Assembly (NCBI RefSeq): GCF_004962245.1
Contig: NZ_SUHQ01000006.1
Location: 124,001 to 188,000 of the forward strand
Direction of reading: 5' to 3'
From: Mesorhizobium sp.
Lineage (GTDB): Bacteria; Pseudomonadota; Alphaproteobacteria; Rhizobiales; Rhizobiaceae
Length of the DNA: 64,000 nucleotides
The number at the start of each line of letters is the position of its first letter. Positions within the stretch are counted from its first letter, which is position 1. The translations under genes were made by a program, and so were the position numbers. This document shows, piece after piece, positions 50,754 to 59,913 of the stretch. The notes under the pieces were generated by a model. That model ran no database searches. It was not told the origin of the DNA and was given only the letters and a program-made list of their open reading frames with translations.

Positions 50754-52750
50754 AGGGCAGCATCGTCGGGATAGATGTCGGTGAGGCTTCGCTGCATCAC
50801 CAGCTCGTCGTCGATCAGGATCGCAAACCGGTTTCCGTCGAATGCAGCGCGCATGCGAAAGCGTTTTCCCCAGACGACCTTGTCCGCCACATTGGTCCAG
50901 ACCGCGTCATAGAGTTCCTCAAAGCCGAGCCGCTTGATGAACACCGAGATCGAAGCCCCCTGGTAGACATCGTCAAGCCAAGTCGTGACACAGAGGTAGT
51001 TGTCGCTGTCTTGCCAGAAGAGCAGTCCTGCCCGGCTGCGCTGATCTTGGCCTCGGCGCTCCCCGGGAGGCTCGATTGTAACCTCGAGATCGCTGAACCC
51101 CGGCAGATCCCAAGGCAGCGAATAGAATGTCCGACCCGGGTTCGGTCTGTCGACGCTCGCGCGCACACGGGCACTGCCCAGCCCGTCGACGTCGATGACC
51201 CCGCTCCCCAGTGTTCTTGCCCATTGTCCGCCGCCGAACTCCGTCGTGCGGCGATCCAGTTCGCCGGCGGTGCCGGCAAAATCGTCGGCGTAGGACAGGC
51301 TTGCTCCGAGTTGGTTCCAGGATGCCTCCAGAGGCGCCATCAATGGGATGGGAACTTCGCAAGGATGAGCCTCGAAATTATGCCAACGCGGCTCACTGTC
51401 GGCGCTTGTCCATACACCTACCCCGGTAGCATCCTCGGCTGAACCAGCCTCAGCAGGAAGGTCGAAAAGACGAGCCCCATCCAGAAAGCAGCTCACCTGA
51501 CCGTCCCAGTCGAGAATCTGGACCGAATGGGTAGAACACTCCCGCAAGCCGTGTTCCGTATTGGTCGCGATCGTCGTCTCTTTGCCCGATTGCCTGCTGA
51601 CCAAAGTGCATCCGAGCGTCGAGAGTTTCAGCAGCCAGAAATTGTCCTTGTCCCGAAACCGCCAGACGAGACCACACGCATCCGAGGCCGCGCTGACTTC
51701 CAGCAGCCCATGGATCAATCCTGAAGGGCGACCGGGATCGACGACGGACAGGTTGTCGCCAGCGTCCTGCAGAAAACGCCACCGCCCCCCTACTGCGGCG
51801 ATTTGTGCCGGCAAGCCTTCCGCCAGGGCATCGGCGACGTGGGCGGTGCCAAACACCGTCGAAAATTCAGGTAGCCGTCCGACATGAACCGCCTGGACGC
51901 GTGTGTCGACGCGAAACCCGATCTGGCCTAGCGCCGACTGGTGAACGCCCGCAAACAGCTTTTCGTCCTTGTTGAAAGGATCAATCGCAATCGGACGCAT
52001 CATTGGAAAAGCAGCGAGGCCGTGAGCTTTTTGGTCGGCTGCCGCATAATAGACAGCGCCCTGCTCCCGCAACGCCACAACATAGTAGACACGAAGGTTC
52101 TTTAGACGCCGGAACGCACTCAGGCATTGCTTTCCCACACGAGCCCACAGCTCGCCATTTTCACCTTCGGCAGCGTGCACGACAAAGCCGCAACCCTCTT
52201 CCACGGGACTGACCGGCGCCTCGCTGGGGAACCACCCGACAGCCAGGTTCTCGTTGATGTTCGGGCCCCGGTAGGTCCAGGGCGTGCTAAGCAACCACCA
52301 CCAAAAACGGCGAAGTGTGGATCTCTTTCGCGGCGCACGTAGCAATGACATCAGGCGGCCGGGCCATGGGTCGATGCCGGGTCCCCGCAGCCAACGGTAG
52401 ACTCGCCTGGCGATGTCGTCAGGCAGTGGCGATCCCTGCGATGTGTTGTGGCCGTTGGTGATGGAGACCAGCAACACCAGACCAGCCTCTCGTTGAAAGG
52501 GACCATAGGAAATCCCTTGCCGGCCCCAGCCTGGCCTGACGAGTGGCTGGAAACGAAGTGCGCCGTGATCGATCGCGATCTGGCGTTCGACGTCGCGCCC
52601 TCGCCTGACCCCTCCCTTTGTCGCCAAGGTCCCTATCACCGTGCCGCGGGTGCGATCGTCCTGAAAACTGTCTGCGACGAGAATCTCCGGTCCGACAACG
52701 CCGGACTCGGCCTGTTCAGCAGTTACTGCCCAGTCACGACGATGCAACAC
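50666..52750 (-). CDS. Large protein of unknown function with two LamG/concanavalin-like segments
   Basis: The GTG at 52750 is chosen because GAGGAGG stands 6 nt before it, giving 694 residues; the frame upstream antisenses FkbM. No family is recognised. The N-terminal ~300 residues contain a hydrophobic Trp-rich patch (RRFWWWLLSTPWTYRG). From about residue 360 two jelly-roll-like segments follow, the first with GLVWRFRDKDNFWLLKLS and CFLDGARLFDLP, the second with AGLLFWQDSDNYLCVTTWLD and FAILIDDELVMQRSL. Both have the pattern of carbohydrate-binding or laminin-G-like lectin domains. Placed among polysaccharide genes, it may bind or position the glycan. It is co-transcribed with fkbM (11 nt gap). 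Confidence 0.6.
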   Translation of the reverse strand: MLHRRDWAVTAEQAESGVVGPEILVADSFQDDRTRGTVIGTLATKGGVRRGRDVERQIAIDHGALRFQPLVRPGWGRQGISYGPFQREAGLVLLVSITNGHNTSQGSPLPDDIARRVYRWLRGPGIDPWPGRLMSLLRAPRKRSTLRRFWWWLLSTPWTYRGPNINENLAVGWFPSEAPVSPVEEGCGFVVHAAEGENGELWARVGKQCLSAFRRLKNLRVYYVVALREQGAVYYAAADQKAHGLAAFPMMRPIAIDPFNKDEKLFAGVHQSALGQIGFRVDTRVQAVHVGRLPEFSTVFGTAHVADALAEGLPAQIAAVGGRWRFLQDAGDNLSVVDPGRPSGLIHGLLEVSAASDACGLVWRFRDKDNFWLLKLSTLGCTLVSRQSGKETTIATNTEHGLRECSTHSVQILDWDGQVSCFLDGARLFDLPAEAGSAEDATGVGVWTSADSEPRWHNFEAHPCEVPIPLMAPLEASWNQLGASLSYADDFAGTAGELDRRTTEFGGGQWARTLGSGVIDVDGLGSARVRASVDRPNPGRTFYSLPWDLPGFSDLEVTIEPPGERRGQDQRSRAGLLFWQDSDNYLCVTTWLDDVYQGASISVFIKRLGFEELYDAVWTNVADKVVWGKRFRMRAAFDGNRFAILIDDELVMQRSLTDIYPDDAALQILRVGLAVNWEWGDDTGSLFTSFKARR

Positions 52751-52761
52751 CCAAGGCCTCC

Positions 52762-53514
52762 TCACGTCGTCATGGGCTGCGCAAGAATGTGCTCGACCTG
52801 CCAGCCATCGTTGGCATAAGCGGCAGGCAAGGAAGACACGGCATAGCCGGCTGTGGCCAAGAACCCGATGATTTCGCGCGCTCTGCGATCGGCCTCGCTT
52901 TTCGTTGCAGCGTCCACCTCGCAAATGACCTTGGGGCGATATGCGGTCAATGCCGCCGTCATGCCGCGAAGCACGTCGATTTCTGCACCCTCGACATCGA
53001 TCTTGACGAGGGTTGGCGGCCTGAGGCCGTGTCTTGCGATGGAGTCGTCGAGTGTCGTTGTCCTGACCCTGAGACGCCCGCTCATATCCGGCGGCATGGA
53101 GTTCATGGCGAGCGTTGCGCCACCGAGATGGCGCGCCAGCAACAATTCGGCGTCGCCGGTCTGCGCCCCAACCGCTTCAGTGAAAACGTGAATAATGCTC
53201 AAGCCGTTGACATTACGACTTCGCTCGATGGCGGCCGCATTGCGGGGGACGGGCTCGTACGCATAGACTTGGCCAAGCGGGCCGACGCGACGCGCTGCGA
53301 TCAGTGAGAAGAAACCGATATTGGCGCCAACGTCATAAAACACGTTGCCCGGCGCCAGAAGCGATGCAATCGTTTCCTGGATCGGAAGCTCATAAGTCCC
53401 CCGGGCAAAATCGGGGTCGGCCCCGCGCGAAAAGATCTTCAGGCCGGCGGCCTTACCCTCTGCAACGATAGGCATGCTGTAGAAGACATCGCGGAGCTTC
53501 GTCGCCAACCTCAT
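52762..53514 (-). CDS. FkbM-family methyltransferase
   Basis: The 250-residue protein starts at an ATG preceded by GTGAGGA at 7 nt. The S-adenosylmethionine fold is clear: FYDVGANIGFFSLIAARRVG (motif I), VYAYEPVPRNAAAIERS (acidic loop), and the FkbM motif LVKIDVEGAEIDVLRGM. FkbM enzymes O-methylate sugars or polyketides; here a sugar of the exopolysaccharide or LPS is the likely acceptor. It heads a two-gene leftward operon with the LamG-like protein. Confidence 0.9.
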   Translation of the reverse strand: MRLATKLRDVFYSMPIVAEGKAAGLKIFSRGADPDFARGTYELPIQETIASLLAPGNVFYDVGANIGFFSLIAARRVGPLGQVYAYEPVPRNAAAIERSRNVNGLSIIHVFTEAVGAQTGDAELLLARHLGGATLAMNSMPPDMSGRLRVRTTTLDDSIARHGLRPPTLVKIDVEGAEIDVLRGMTAALTAYRPKVICEVDAATKSEADRRAREIIGFLATAGYAVSSLPAAYANDGWQVEHILAQPMTT

Positions 53515-53678
53515 ACAATATCCTCACAGACCAAGCTCACATCCAGGCACGGCAAATCGCGTCGTACCGTTCGAAGATGGCAGAATGAACGGCCACCTTC
53601 GAGTTAGACATCGGTTGGTCTGCTCATACTTTTGCCGGTCTAGCGGTACCCCTCATGCTATCGCTCAGATGACAGCGT

Positions 53679-54499
53679 TCACGCGTTAAGGTCATATCGC
53701 GTGAACATCTCGTGGTCGCTCAGCAACCGCCTCAGAAAATCGCCCCCACCCATGTCCGCCAGGACAGGCCAGTCGTCTGTCCCGCCGGCCGCTCCATCTG
53801 GGACCGGTGCGCCGCCAGCGCGTGACGTTTTACATCGATCACGTCGCCGACATAGGCATTGGAGTTGAACATCCTGACGCCGCGCAAGCCGGCAACGGTC
53901 CGGACCGTTTGCCGCAATGCGGTGCGATTGAGCCCAGCACGTCGTCGCGCAGACGAACCCACGGCCACTGATACCAATACCAGACGGGATATTCGAACAC
54001 AGTCACGCGCCGGCCATACAGTTGAAGCGCGCCTCGCACGCCAAGATTGGTGGCGACGTGGTCCGCAGGCGGCTCTTTCATGTGGGTGACGAACACGCTC
54101 TGTGGCTGCCAGGCGAAGAGCAACTGAGCGATCGCATCTGCGATCTTGCCGACATGATGCTTTGCCATGCCGTCGGGAACACGCAGAAACCTGACCCGAT
54201 CGGCCGACCCGCCCAACCGGCAAACCGCCTCGATCGCCTCGCCCTCACGGGTGATCCGCGGTGCCTCCCTATCAACCCGATTTGAATGGAATGCCGAACC
54301 CTCGGTAACGAAAATAAACCGGACGTCGGCGCCCGAGTTCAACTCTTGCTGGCGCCCCCCCACACCCCAATGTCTCATCGTCGGGATGGGGTGCAATGAT
54401 GACCGCCGACGCCTGCCAGTCGGCTACGTCGAATGGATGAGACCCCTTACGCATCGCTCTATCGAGCATAGCGCCAATCGTATGCCTGACGTCACGCAT
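53679..54499 (-). pseudogene. PIG-L family deacetylase, broken by about three frameshifts
   Basis: The frame from 54499 gives a PIG-L start with the zinc motif VIIAPHPDDETLGCGG. A second frame continues RQQELNSGADVRFIFVTEGS and VTHMKEPPADHVATN (second metal motif). A third gives GLRGVRMFNSNAYVGDVID, and a fourth ends MGGGDFLRRLLSDHEMFTRY with a stop at 53679. Intact relatives are about 260-270 residues and remove acetyl groups from amino sugars. With at least three frame changes the gene is unlikely to work. It diverges from the cytidylyltransferase gene. Confidence 0.75.
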
Positions 54500-54587
54500 C
54501 GATGGTTCCGATCATCCCTTCTTCCGTGTGGTCCAACTCGACCCACGCATGCTAGCAAAAACGATAAGTGGTTGGGGTGAGAAAACA

Positions 54588-55427
54588 ATGAAGGTAGGAA
54601 TTCTTGCTGGCGGATTGGGAACACGGCTAGCGGAAGAAACCGAGATCCGGCCGAAACCAATGGTCGAGATCGGAGCAAAGCCGATCCTTTGGCATATCAT
54701 GATGCATTACTATGCCTACGGCCACCGCGATTTCGCCATCGCGTTGGGATACAAGGGCGAATACATCAAACGCTGGTTCAGCGACTATGTCGCATTCGAT
54801 GGCAGCCTGACTGTCAACGCCGCATCGGGAAGCGTCAAGCGCCACTCAAACTCGCTGCCTGATTGGTCCGTCGACCTTGTGGAGACGGGACTGAATACGC
54901 TGACGGGCGGCCGCATAAAACGCCTGATCGACTGGATGGGCGACGAGACGATCATGCTCACCTGGGGCGACGGCGTTTCGGACGTCAACCTTGATGACCT
55001 GATCGCCTTTCACAAATCGCATGGCAAGCTTGCAACGATGACGGCGGTGCGTCCGCCAGCACGTTATGGGCACATCGAATTCGATGGCAATCGCGTTGTC
55101 GACTTCACGGAAAAGCCACAGGCTTCAGAGGGTTGGATCAATGGCGCCTTCTTTGTGCTCGAGCCCGGCATAAAGGACTATATCGATGGCGACGACGTCA
55201 TGTTCGAGCACGCGCCAATGCAGCGGCTCGCGACCGACGGCCAACTGATGGCCTTTCGCCACGAATCCTTCTGGCAATGCATGGACACCATCCGCGAGAA
55301 GCATCTCCTTCAGAAATTGTGGGACAGCGGGCAGGCGCCCTGGAAAACATGGGAATTGATCGATGAAAGTTCTGGTTACAGGCCACCTCGGCTACATCGG
55401 TTCCGTCCTAACTCCGATGCTGCTTGA
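54588..55427 (+). CDS. rfbF: Glucose-1-phosphate cytidylyltransferase (RfbF-like)
   Basis: The ATG at 54588 is chosen (GGGGTGAG about 7 nt upstream), giving 279 residues. The nucleotidyltransferase motifs are KVGILAGGLGTRLAEETEIRPKPMVEIG, HIMMHYYAYGHRDFAIALGYKG, MLTWGDGVSDV and FVEKP-like DFTEKPQ, all typical of RfbF, which makes CDP-D-glucose from CTP and glucose-1-phosphate. Family members end close to APWKTWE; here the frame runs about 22 residues further, overlapping the next gene by 65 nt, so the original stop seems to be lost. It starts a five-gene-long rightward group for a modified sugar. Confidence 0.92.
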   Translation: MKVGILAGGLGTRLAEETEIRPKPMVEIGAKPILWHIMMHYYAYGHRDFAIALGYKGEYIKRWFSDYVAFDGSLTVNAASGSVKRHSNSLPDWSVDLVETGLNTLTGGRIKRLIDWMGDETIMLTWGDGVSDVNLDDLIAFHKSHGKLATMTAVRPPARYGHIEFDGNRVVDFTEKPQASEGWINGAFFVLEPGIKDYIDGDDVMFEHAPMQRLATDGQLMAFRHESFWQCMDTIREKHLLQKLWDSGQAPWKTWELIDESSGYRPPRLHRFRPNSDAA

Positions 55428-56406
55428 ACGCGGCCATGACGTCACGGGTCTAGACAGCGACATCTTCCGGTCATGCACTTTCGTGGGAAAGTTGGCCGAA
55501 GTGCCGACGATCGAGAAAGACATCCGTGACATCGAGGTTGACGACGTCGCCGGCTTCGACGCGATCATCCATCTCGCTGGACTTTCAAACGATCCCTTGG
55601 GGGACTATCGGCCCCTGCTTACCGAAGAGATCAATTGCGGCGCTTCGGTAAGGCTTGCGCAGCTCGCCAAGACCGCCGGTGTCCAGCGGTTCCTGTACGC
55701 CTCCTCTTGCAGCAATTACGGCGCGGCAGGCGACAGCTTTCTGACTGAGGATGCTCCGTTCAACCCGGTTACGCCTTACGGCGTCTCAAAGGCGAATGTG
55801 GAGCGAGCGGTCGCCCCGATGGCGGATCAATCGTTCAGCCCGACATTCCTGCGTGCTTCCACGGCCTACGGCCTCTCGCCTCGCATCCGTTTCGATCTCG
55901 TGGTCAACAACCTGACCGCCTGGGCTTACACAACCGGCCTGGTCTACCTGAAAAGCGACGGGTCGCCGTGGCGTCCGATCGTCCATGTGGAGGACATTGC
56001 GCTGGCCTATATCGCCGTCCTCGAAGCCGAGCGGGATTTGGTCCACAACGAGGCATTCAATGTCGGCTTGACCACGGAAAACTATCAGATCCGGGAGATC
56101 GCGGCCTTGGTCCAGGCGATCGTTCCCGGCAGCCGCGTGGAGTTCGCGCCGGACGCCGGGCCAGACAAGCGGTGCTATCGCGTCGACTGCGCCTATATCG
56201 GCCGCCGCCTGCACGGGTTTAAGCCGCAATGGACGGCGCGGCGCGGCATTGAACAGCTCTATTCCACATTTCGCGCAGCAGGTCTCACAGTCGAGGATTT
56301 CGAGGGCGAGCGGTTCAAGCGCATCGCCCATGTGCAGAAGCTGATTCGGAACGGCGAACTGGATGCCGATCTGCGCCGCACGCCGCAATTGGCGATGGCG
56401 ATTTGA
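55363..56406 (+). CDS. NAD-dependent sugar-nucleotide epimerase/dehydratase (extended SDR)
   Basis: The 347-residue protein has the extended-SDR signature: VTGHLGYIGSVLTPMLLERG for NAD binding, IIHLAGLSNDP, the catalytic Ser in YASSCSNYG, and Tyr and Lys in TPYGVSKANVE. It differs from CDP-glucose 4,6-dehydratase (RfbG) in sequence, so the usual RfbF-RfbG pair is not complete in the window; it may act as reductase or epimerase on a CDP-sugar. The start lies inside the rfbF frame. It is followed 25 nt later by a C-methyltransferase gene. Confidence 0.88.
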   Translation: MKVLVTGHLGYIGSVLTPMLLERGHDVTGLDSDIFRSCTFVGKLAEVPTIEKDIRDIEVDDVAGFDAIIHLAGLSNDPLGDYRPLLTEEINCGASVRLAQLAKTAGVQRFLYASSCSNYGAAGDSFLTEDAPFNPVTPYGVSKANVERAVAPMADQSFSPTFLRASTAYGLSPRIRFDLVVNNLTAWAYTTGLVYLKSDGSPWRPIVHVEDIALAYIAVLEAERDLVHNEAFNVGLTTENYQIREIAALVQAIVPGSRVEFAPDAGPDKRCYRVDCAYIGRRLHGFKPQWTARRGIEQLYSTFRAAGLTVEDFEGERFKRIAHVQKLIRNGELDADLRRTPQLAMAI

Positions 56407-56431
56407 GCAAACACAGTCAGGAGCCATGGCC

Positions 56432-57679
56432 ATGATGATCGCTGGTGCGGCGTCAGTAACCGAGCAGGTCTGCCGATCTTGCGGCGGACGTCACATCGAT
56501 ACGTTCCTGAAGCTCGGCACGACGCCTCTCGCCGATCGGCTTCCATCGAGCATCGACGATGGCGAGGAGGAGCCGGTCTTTCCGCTCAATGTCGCCTTCT
56601 GTGGCGATTGCAGCTTGGTGCAGATCACGGAAACGGTGAACCCCAGGATCCTGTTTGCCGATGCCTATCCCTACTACTCCTCGTTCTCGCAAGCGCTGCT
56701 GCGGCATTCTCGAGACAACGTGCTCGATCTGATCGAACGCCGCGGCTTGAACTCCGGCAGTTTCGTGATCGAGCTGGCAAGCAACGACGGTTATCTGCTG
56801 AAGAACTATGTCGAGGCGGGCATACAAGTGCTTGGCATCGACCCGGCCGATGGGCCTGCTGCCGCCGCCATGAAGGTTGGCGTGCCGACACGTCTGACGT
56901 TCTTCACGCGCGAACTGGCCGAGTCCCTTCGCAAGGAGGGCATAAGAGCCGACGTGATCCACGCAAACAATGTGCTCGCCCATGTGGCCGACACCAATGG
57001 TTTTGTTTCAGGCATTGCACGGTTGCTCAAGGACGACGGCGTTGCGGTGCTCGAGGCGCCATATGTCGAACCGATGATCGACCATTGCCAATTCGATACG
57101 ATCTACCACGAACACCTGTGCTATTTTTCGGTGACGGCATTGGACAAGCTGTTTCGGAGACATGGCCTTTATCTCAACGAAATAAAACACCTGTCGATTC
57201 ATGGCGGTTCAATTCGCCTGTATGTCGAAAGGCAGGAACGTGTCGGGGAGAGCGTGACGAAACAGATCGCTCATGAAAGAGCGCGTGGGATCGATTCCAT
57301 CGACTACTACCTCGATTTTTCCGCGACGGTCGACAAGTTGAAAGTCGAGCTTTCCGCATTGCTGCACCAGCTGAAAGCGACCGGCGCCTCGATCGCTGCC
57401 TATGGGGCGGCGGCCAAAGGCGCCACCTTGATCAACACGGTCGGCATCGGACGCGATCTCATTGATTTCGTCGTAGACCGCAACACTCACAAGCAGGGCA
57501 AGTACATGCCCGGTCAGAAAATTCCTATCCGCTCTACGGAGGCTCTGCTGGAGGCGCAGCCGGACTACGTGCTGGTGCTTGCCTGGAATTTCCTCGATGA
57601 GATCATGGCGCAGCAAACAGAATATCGGGCCAGGGGCGGAAAATTCATCGTTCCCGTGCCGACCCCACGGATCGTGTGA
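56432..57679 (+). CDS. Sugar C-methyltransferase, two-domain (copy 1)
   Basis: The ATG at 56432 is chosen because AGGAG (56419-56423) lies 8 nt before it; the product has 415 residues. An N-terminal zinc-binding part (CRSCGGRH and CGDCSLVQ) leads to an AdoMet domain (VIELASNDGYLLKNYVEAG) and the C-methyltransferase C-terminal domain (AYGAAAKGATLINTVGIG, FVVDRNTHKQGKYMPGQKIPI). Known members such as TylC3 and CloU add a methyl to carbon 3 or 5 of NDP-ketohexoses, giving branched sugars. In this operon the substrate is probably a CDP-sugar. Two relatives are encoded at 57676 and 60903. Confidence 0.9.
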   Translation: MMIAGAASVTEQVCRSCGGRHIDTFLKLGTTPLADRLPSSIDDGEEEPVFPLNVAFCGDCSLVQITETVNPRILFADAYPYYSSFSQALLRHSRDNVLDLIERRGLNSGSFVIELASNDGYLLKNYVEAGIQVLGIDPADGPAAAAMKVGVPTRLTFFTRELAESLRKEGIRADVIHANNVLAHVADTNGFVSGIARLLKDDGVAVLEAPYVEPMIDHCQFDTIYHEHLCYFSVTALDKLFRRHGLYLNEIKHLSIHGGSIRLYVERQERVGESVTKQIAHERARGIDSIDYYLDFSATVDKLKVELSALLHQLKATGASIAAYGAAAKGATLINTVGIGRDLIDFVVDRNTHKQGKYMPGQKIPIRSTEALLEAQPDYVLVLAWNFLDEIMAQQTEYRARGGKFIVPVPTPRIV

Positions 57680-58896
57680 CCGTGCAGGTCCGAAGCGCTG
57701 CCCGCGCCGAAGCGCGTGACCCGGTGACGAATTCGATGCGGCTTCGCGTCGATTGTCCGGTCTGCCGGCAGCAGGATCTGCTGCATTCCGTGTCCTTCGA
57801 GGCCCTGCCGGTGTCGTGCAACTCGCTGCACCCTGACGCGAACTCGGCCGCCGCCGCACAGACCGGCCAATTCGCCCTCACGTTCTGCCGCAATTGCGAA
57901 CATTTTTTCAACGCCGCGTTCGAAGACGACCGGATCGGCTATACGCAAAATTACGAGAACTCGCTGCATTTTTCGCCGCGCTTCGTCGCCTTCGCGCAGG
58001 ACCTCGCGGAACGCCTGTCCACTGCTTACGCACTCAAGGGAAAATTGGCCGTGGACGTCGGTTGCGGCAAGGGTGATTTCCTCAAGCGGCTCTGCTCGGC
58101 CAGCGGCGCCAGGGGAATCGGCTTCGACAGGAGCTTCGAAGACAATCGGGGTGAGAACGTCGCCGGCGTGGAATTCATCAATGACTGGTTCGGCGATGCC
58201 TATCCGGACGTCAAGCCTGACTTCGTTTCCTGCCGTCACGTCCTGGAGCACATAGCTAACCCGATCGCCTTCCTGCAAGGGCTTCGGTCCCATCCAGGCG
58301 TTGAGCCCAGCACCGTATTTTACATCGAGGTGCCCAATGCGCTCTATACATTGCGCGACATGGGAATCTGGGACCTGATCTACGAGCACATTTCCTACTT
58401 TACGCCGCACTCACTGCGCGCGGCGATGGAGACAGCAGGCTTCGAGGTGCTGGACGAAGGCGCGTCGTTCGGCGACCAGTACCTCTTCATCGAGGCAAAA
58501 CCTCTCGAAACCCGGATGACGGACGATTTTTCAAGAACTGGGAAGATCGATGCGTTGGTCCGCTGCTTCGACCAGACCTATCGCGACAAGGTCGCCTGGT
58601 GGCGCGATTACCTCCTGGAACGGGATCCGGAGCAGACTGTTGTCTGGGGTGCAGGATCAAAGGGCGTCACGTTCGTCAACGTCGTTCCCGGAGGCGCGCG
58701 GATAAGCGCTCTGGTCGACGTCAATCCGCACAAGCAAGGGCGATTTGCTCCAGGCACCGGGACACCTGTGGTTGGGCCGGAGAGCCTGCGCGGCAGGCCC
58801 TTGCGGTCGATCATCGTGATGAACCCGCTCTATCGGGACGAAGTTGCCCAGGCGGCAAACAAGCTTGGACTGGCACCCGATATCATCGTGGCATGA
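57676..58896 (+). CDS. Sugar C-methyltransferase-like, two-domain (copy 2)
   Basis: The 406-residue protein starts at a GTG that overlaps the upstream stop (GTGA). It has the same build as its neighbour: CPVCRQQ and CRNCEHFF (zinc), LAVDVGCGKGDFLKRLCSAS (AdoMet), and the C-terminal WGAGSKGVTFVNVVPGG with VDVNPHKQGRFAPGTGTPVV. It is closer to the 406-residue protein at 60903 than to the 56432 protein. It may methylate a different position or sugar. Its 3' end overlaps the convergent DUF707 gene by 14 nt. Confidence 0.88.
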   Translation: MTVQVRSAARAEARDPVTNSMRLRVDCPVCRQQDLLHSVSFEALPVSCNSLHPDANSAAAAQTGQFALTFCRNCEHFFNAAFEDDRIGYTQNYENSLHFSPRFVAFAQDLAERLSTAYALKGKLAVDVGCGKGDFLKRLCSASGARGIGFDRSFEDNRGENVAGVEFINDWFGDAYPDVKPDFVSCRHVLEHIANPIAFLQGLRSHPGVEPSTVFYIEVPNALYTLRDMGIWDLIYEHISYFTPHSLRAAMETAGFEVLDEGASFGDQYLFIEAKPLETRMTDDFSRTGKIDALVRCFDQTYRDKVAWWRDYLLERDPEQTVVWGAGSKGVTFVNVVPGGARISALVDVNPHKQGRFAPGTGTPVVGPESLRGRPLRSIIVMNPLYRDEVAQAANKLGLAPDIIVA

Positions 58897-59872
58897 GCTG
58901 ACGAACCCCCACCTGCGGCTGACGGCCTGGCTTTCCCTCTCCATCGACGTCGATCCGCTGCAGGTTGAGCGGCCTCAGCCAGCAATGTCGCGTATAATCG
59001 GTCGACCGACGCATAAACTGTATCCAATTGAGCGGCGTCCTGAACAGCGCCCGAAAAAGCAGCAGGGAGTTAAGCCCGATAAAAAAACGGGACCGGGTGA
59101 GCTGCCCGCTCCGGTCGACCGCCGCATAAGTTACAAACCCGCGAAACGTGGCGCCGAACCTCTTCAACACTGCCTCGACCTGTACGTCGTAGCGCTCGTT
59201 GGCTGCGAAGCCTTGAAGCGACTTTGTTGTCCCCACCGGCCGCGTGTGTCTAACGACGACGTCGTCAACTATGGCGTAACGCAGCCAAGGCATGTCAGTC
59301 AGGCGGGTCCACAGAAGATCTATTCCCGTCTCGTAGCCGAGCCCGAATAATTTCAACGCGGCCTGCAGGCACCTGGCGCTGAACACCGGACACATCATTT
59401 CGACCGTGTTGGTATATCGCAACAAATATCGCTTGCCGCTGACAAGCGTCGCGGCATAGGAGAAATAGCTGTCCAATGAAAGCGCTGGCTGAAACAGATC
59501 AAGTCTATATTGTCGGCCGATTGCGAACAGACGATTCAAATCCAGTTTCGTCGTCTCAATGTCATCGTCGATCAATGCAATGAAGTCATATTTCGTCGCA
59601 ATTTCAGGGTAGCATTGAAACAAGGCATGATACCCTGCGATCTTGCGCCCGGGCAGAAATACGCTCAAATCGTTCTGCCCATGGGAAACACCGGCCTCGT
59701 AGGCGGCGACGAGAAGATCGAAGTCGGCTTCGCCCGCCCCCTCAGTCCAGCCGGCATGCAAAGAGCCGCGCCCCGCCCGCACGATCACCAGATTTCTCTT
59801 GCCCGAGCCCTCGGGCAACCGCTGGGAGGCTGACGCTCCCACGGCTGCGGGCGCGGCTTGGCGACGGTTCAT
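58883..59872 (-). CDS. DUF707-like protein, probable glycosyltransferase
   Basis: The protein has 329 residues from the ATG at 59872, with GGAGG 8 nt upstream. The core block FIALIDDDIETTKLDLNRLF (near 95-115), followed by YRLDLFQPALSLDSYFS, fits DUF707; the DDD triad resembles the DxD metal site of GT-A glycosyltransferases. A later block has VRHTRPVGTT. No membrane helix is evident. DUF707 proteins occur in plants and rhizobia and their chemistry is not settled. It is the last gene of the leftward operon 63430-58883. Confidence 0.68.
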   Translation of the reverse strand: MNRRQAAPAAVGASASQRLPEGSGKRNLVIVRAGRGSLHAGWTEGAGEADFDLLVAAYEAGVSHGQNDLSVFLPGRKIAGYHALFQCYPEIATKYDFIALIDDDIETTKLDLNRLFAIGRQYRLDLFQPALSLDSYFSYAATLVSGKRYLLRYTNTVEMMCPVFSARCLQAALKLFGLGYETGIDLLWTRLTDMPWLRYAIVDDVVVRHTRPVGTTKSLQGFAANERYDVQVEAVLKRFGATFRGFVTYAAVDRSGQLTRSRFFIGLNSLLLFRALFRTPLNWIQFMRRSTDYTRHCWLRPLNLQRIDVDGEGKPGRQPQVGVRQLMPR

Positions 59873-59913
59873 TCAAAGGCCTCCGGCGGATCGTCGCACC
59901 AGATCACTCGTTT

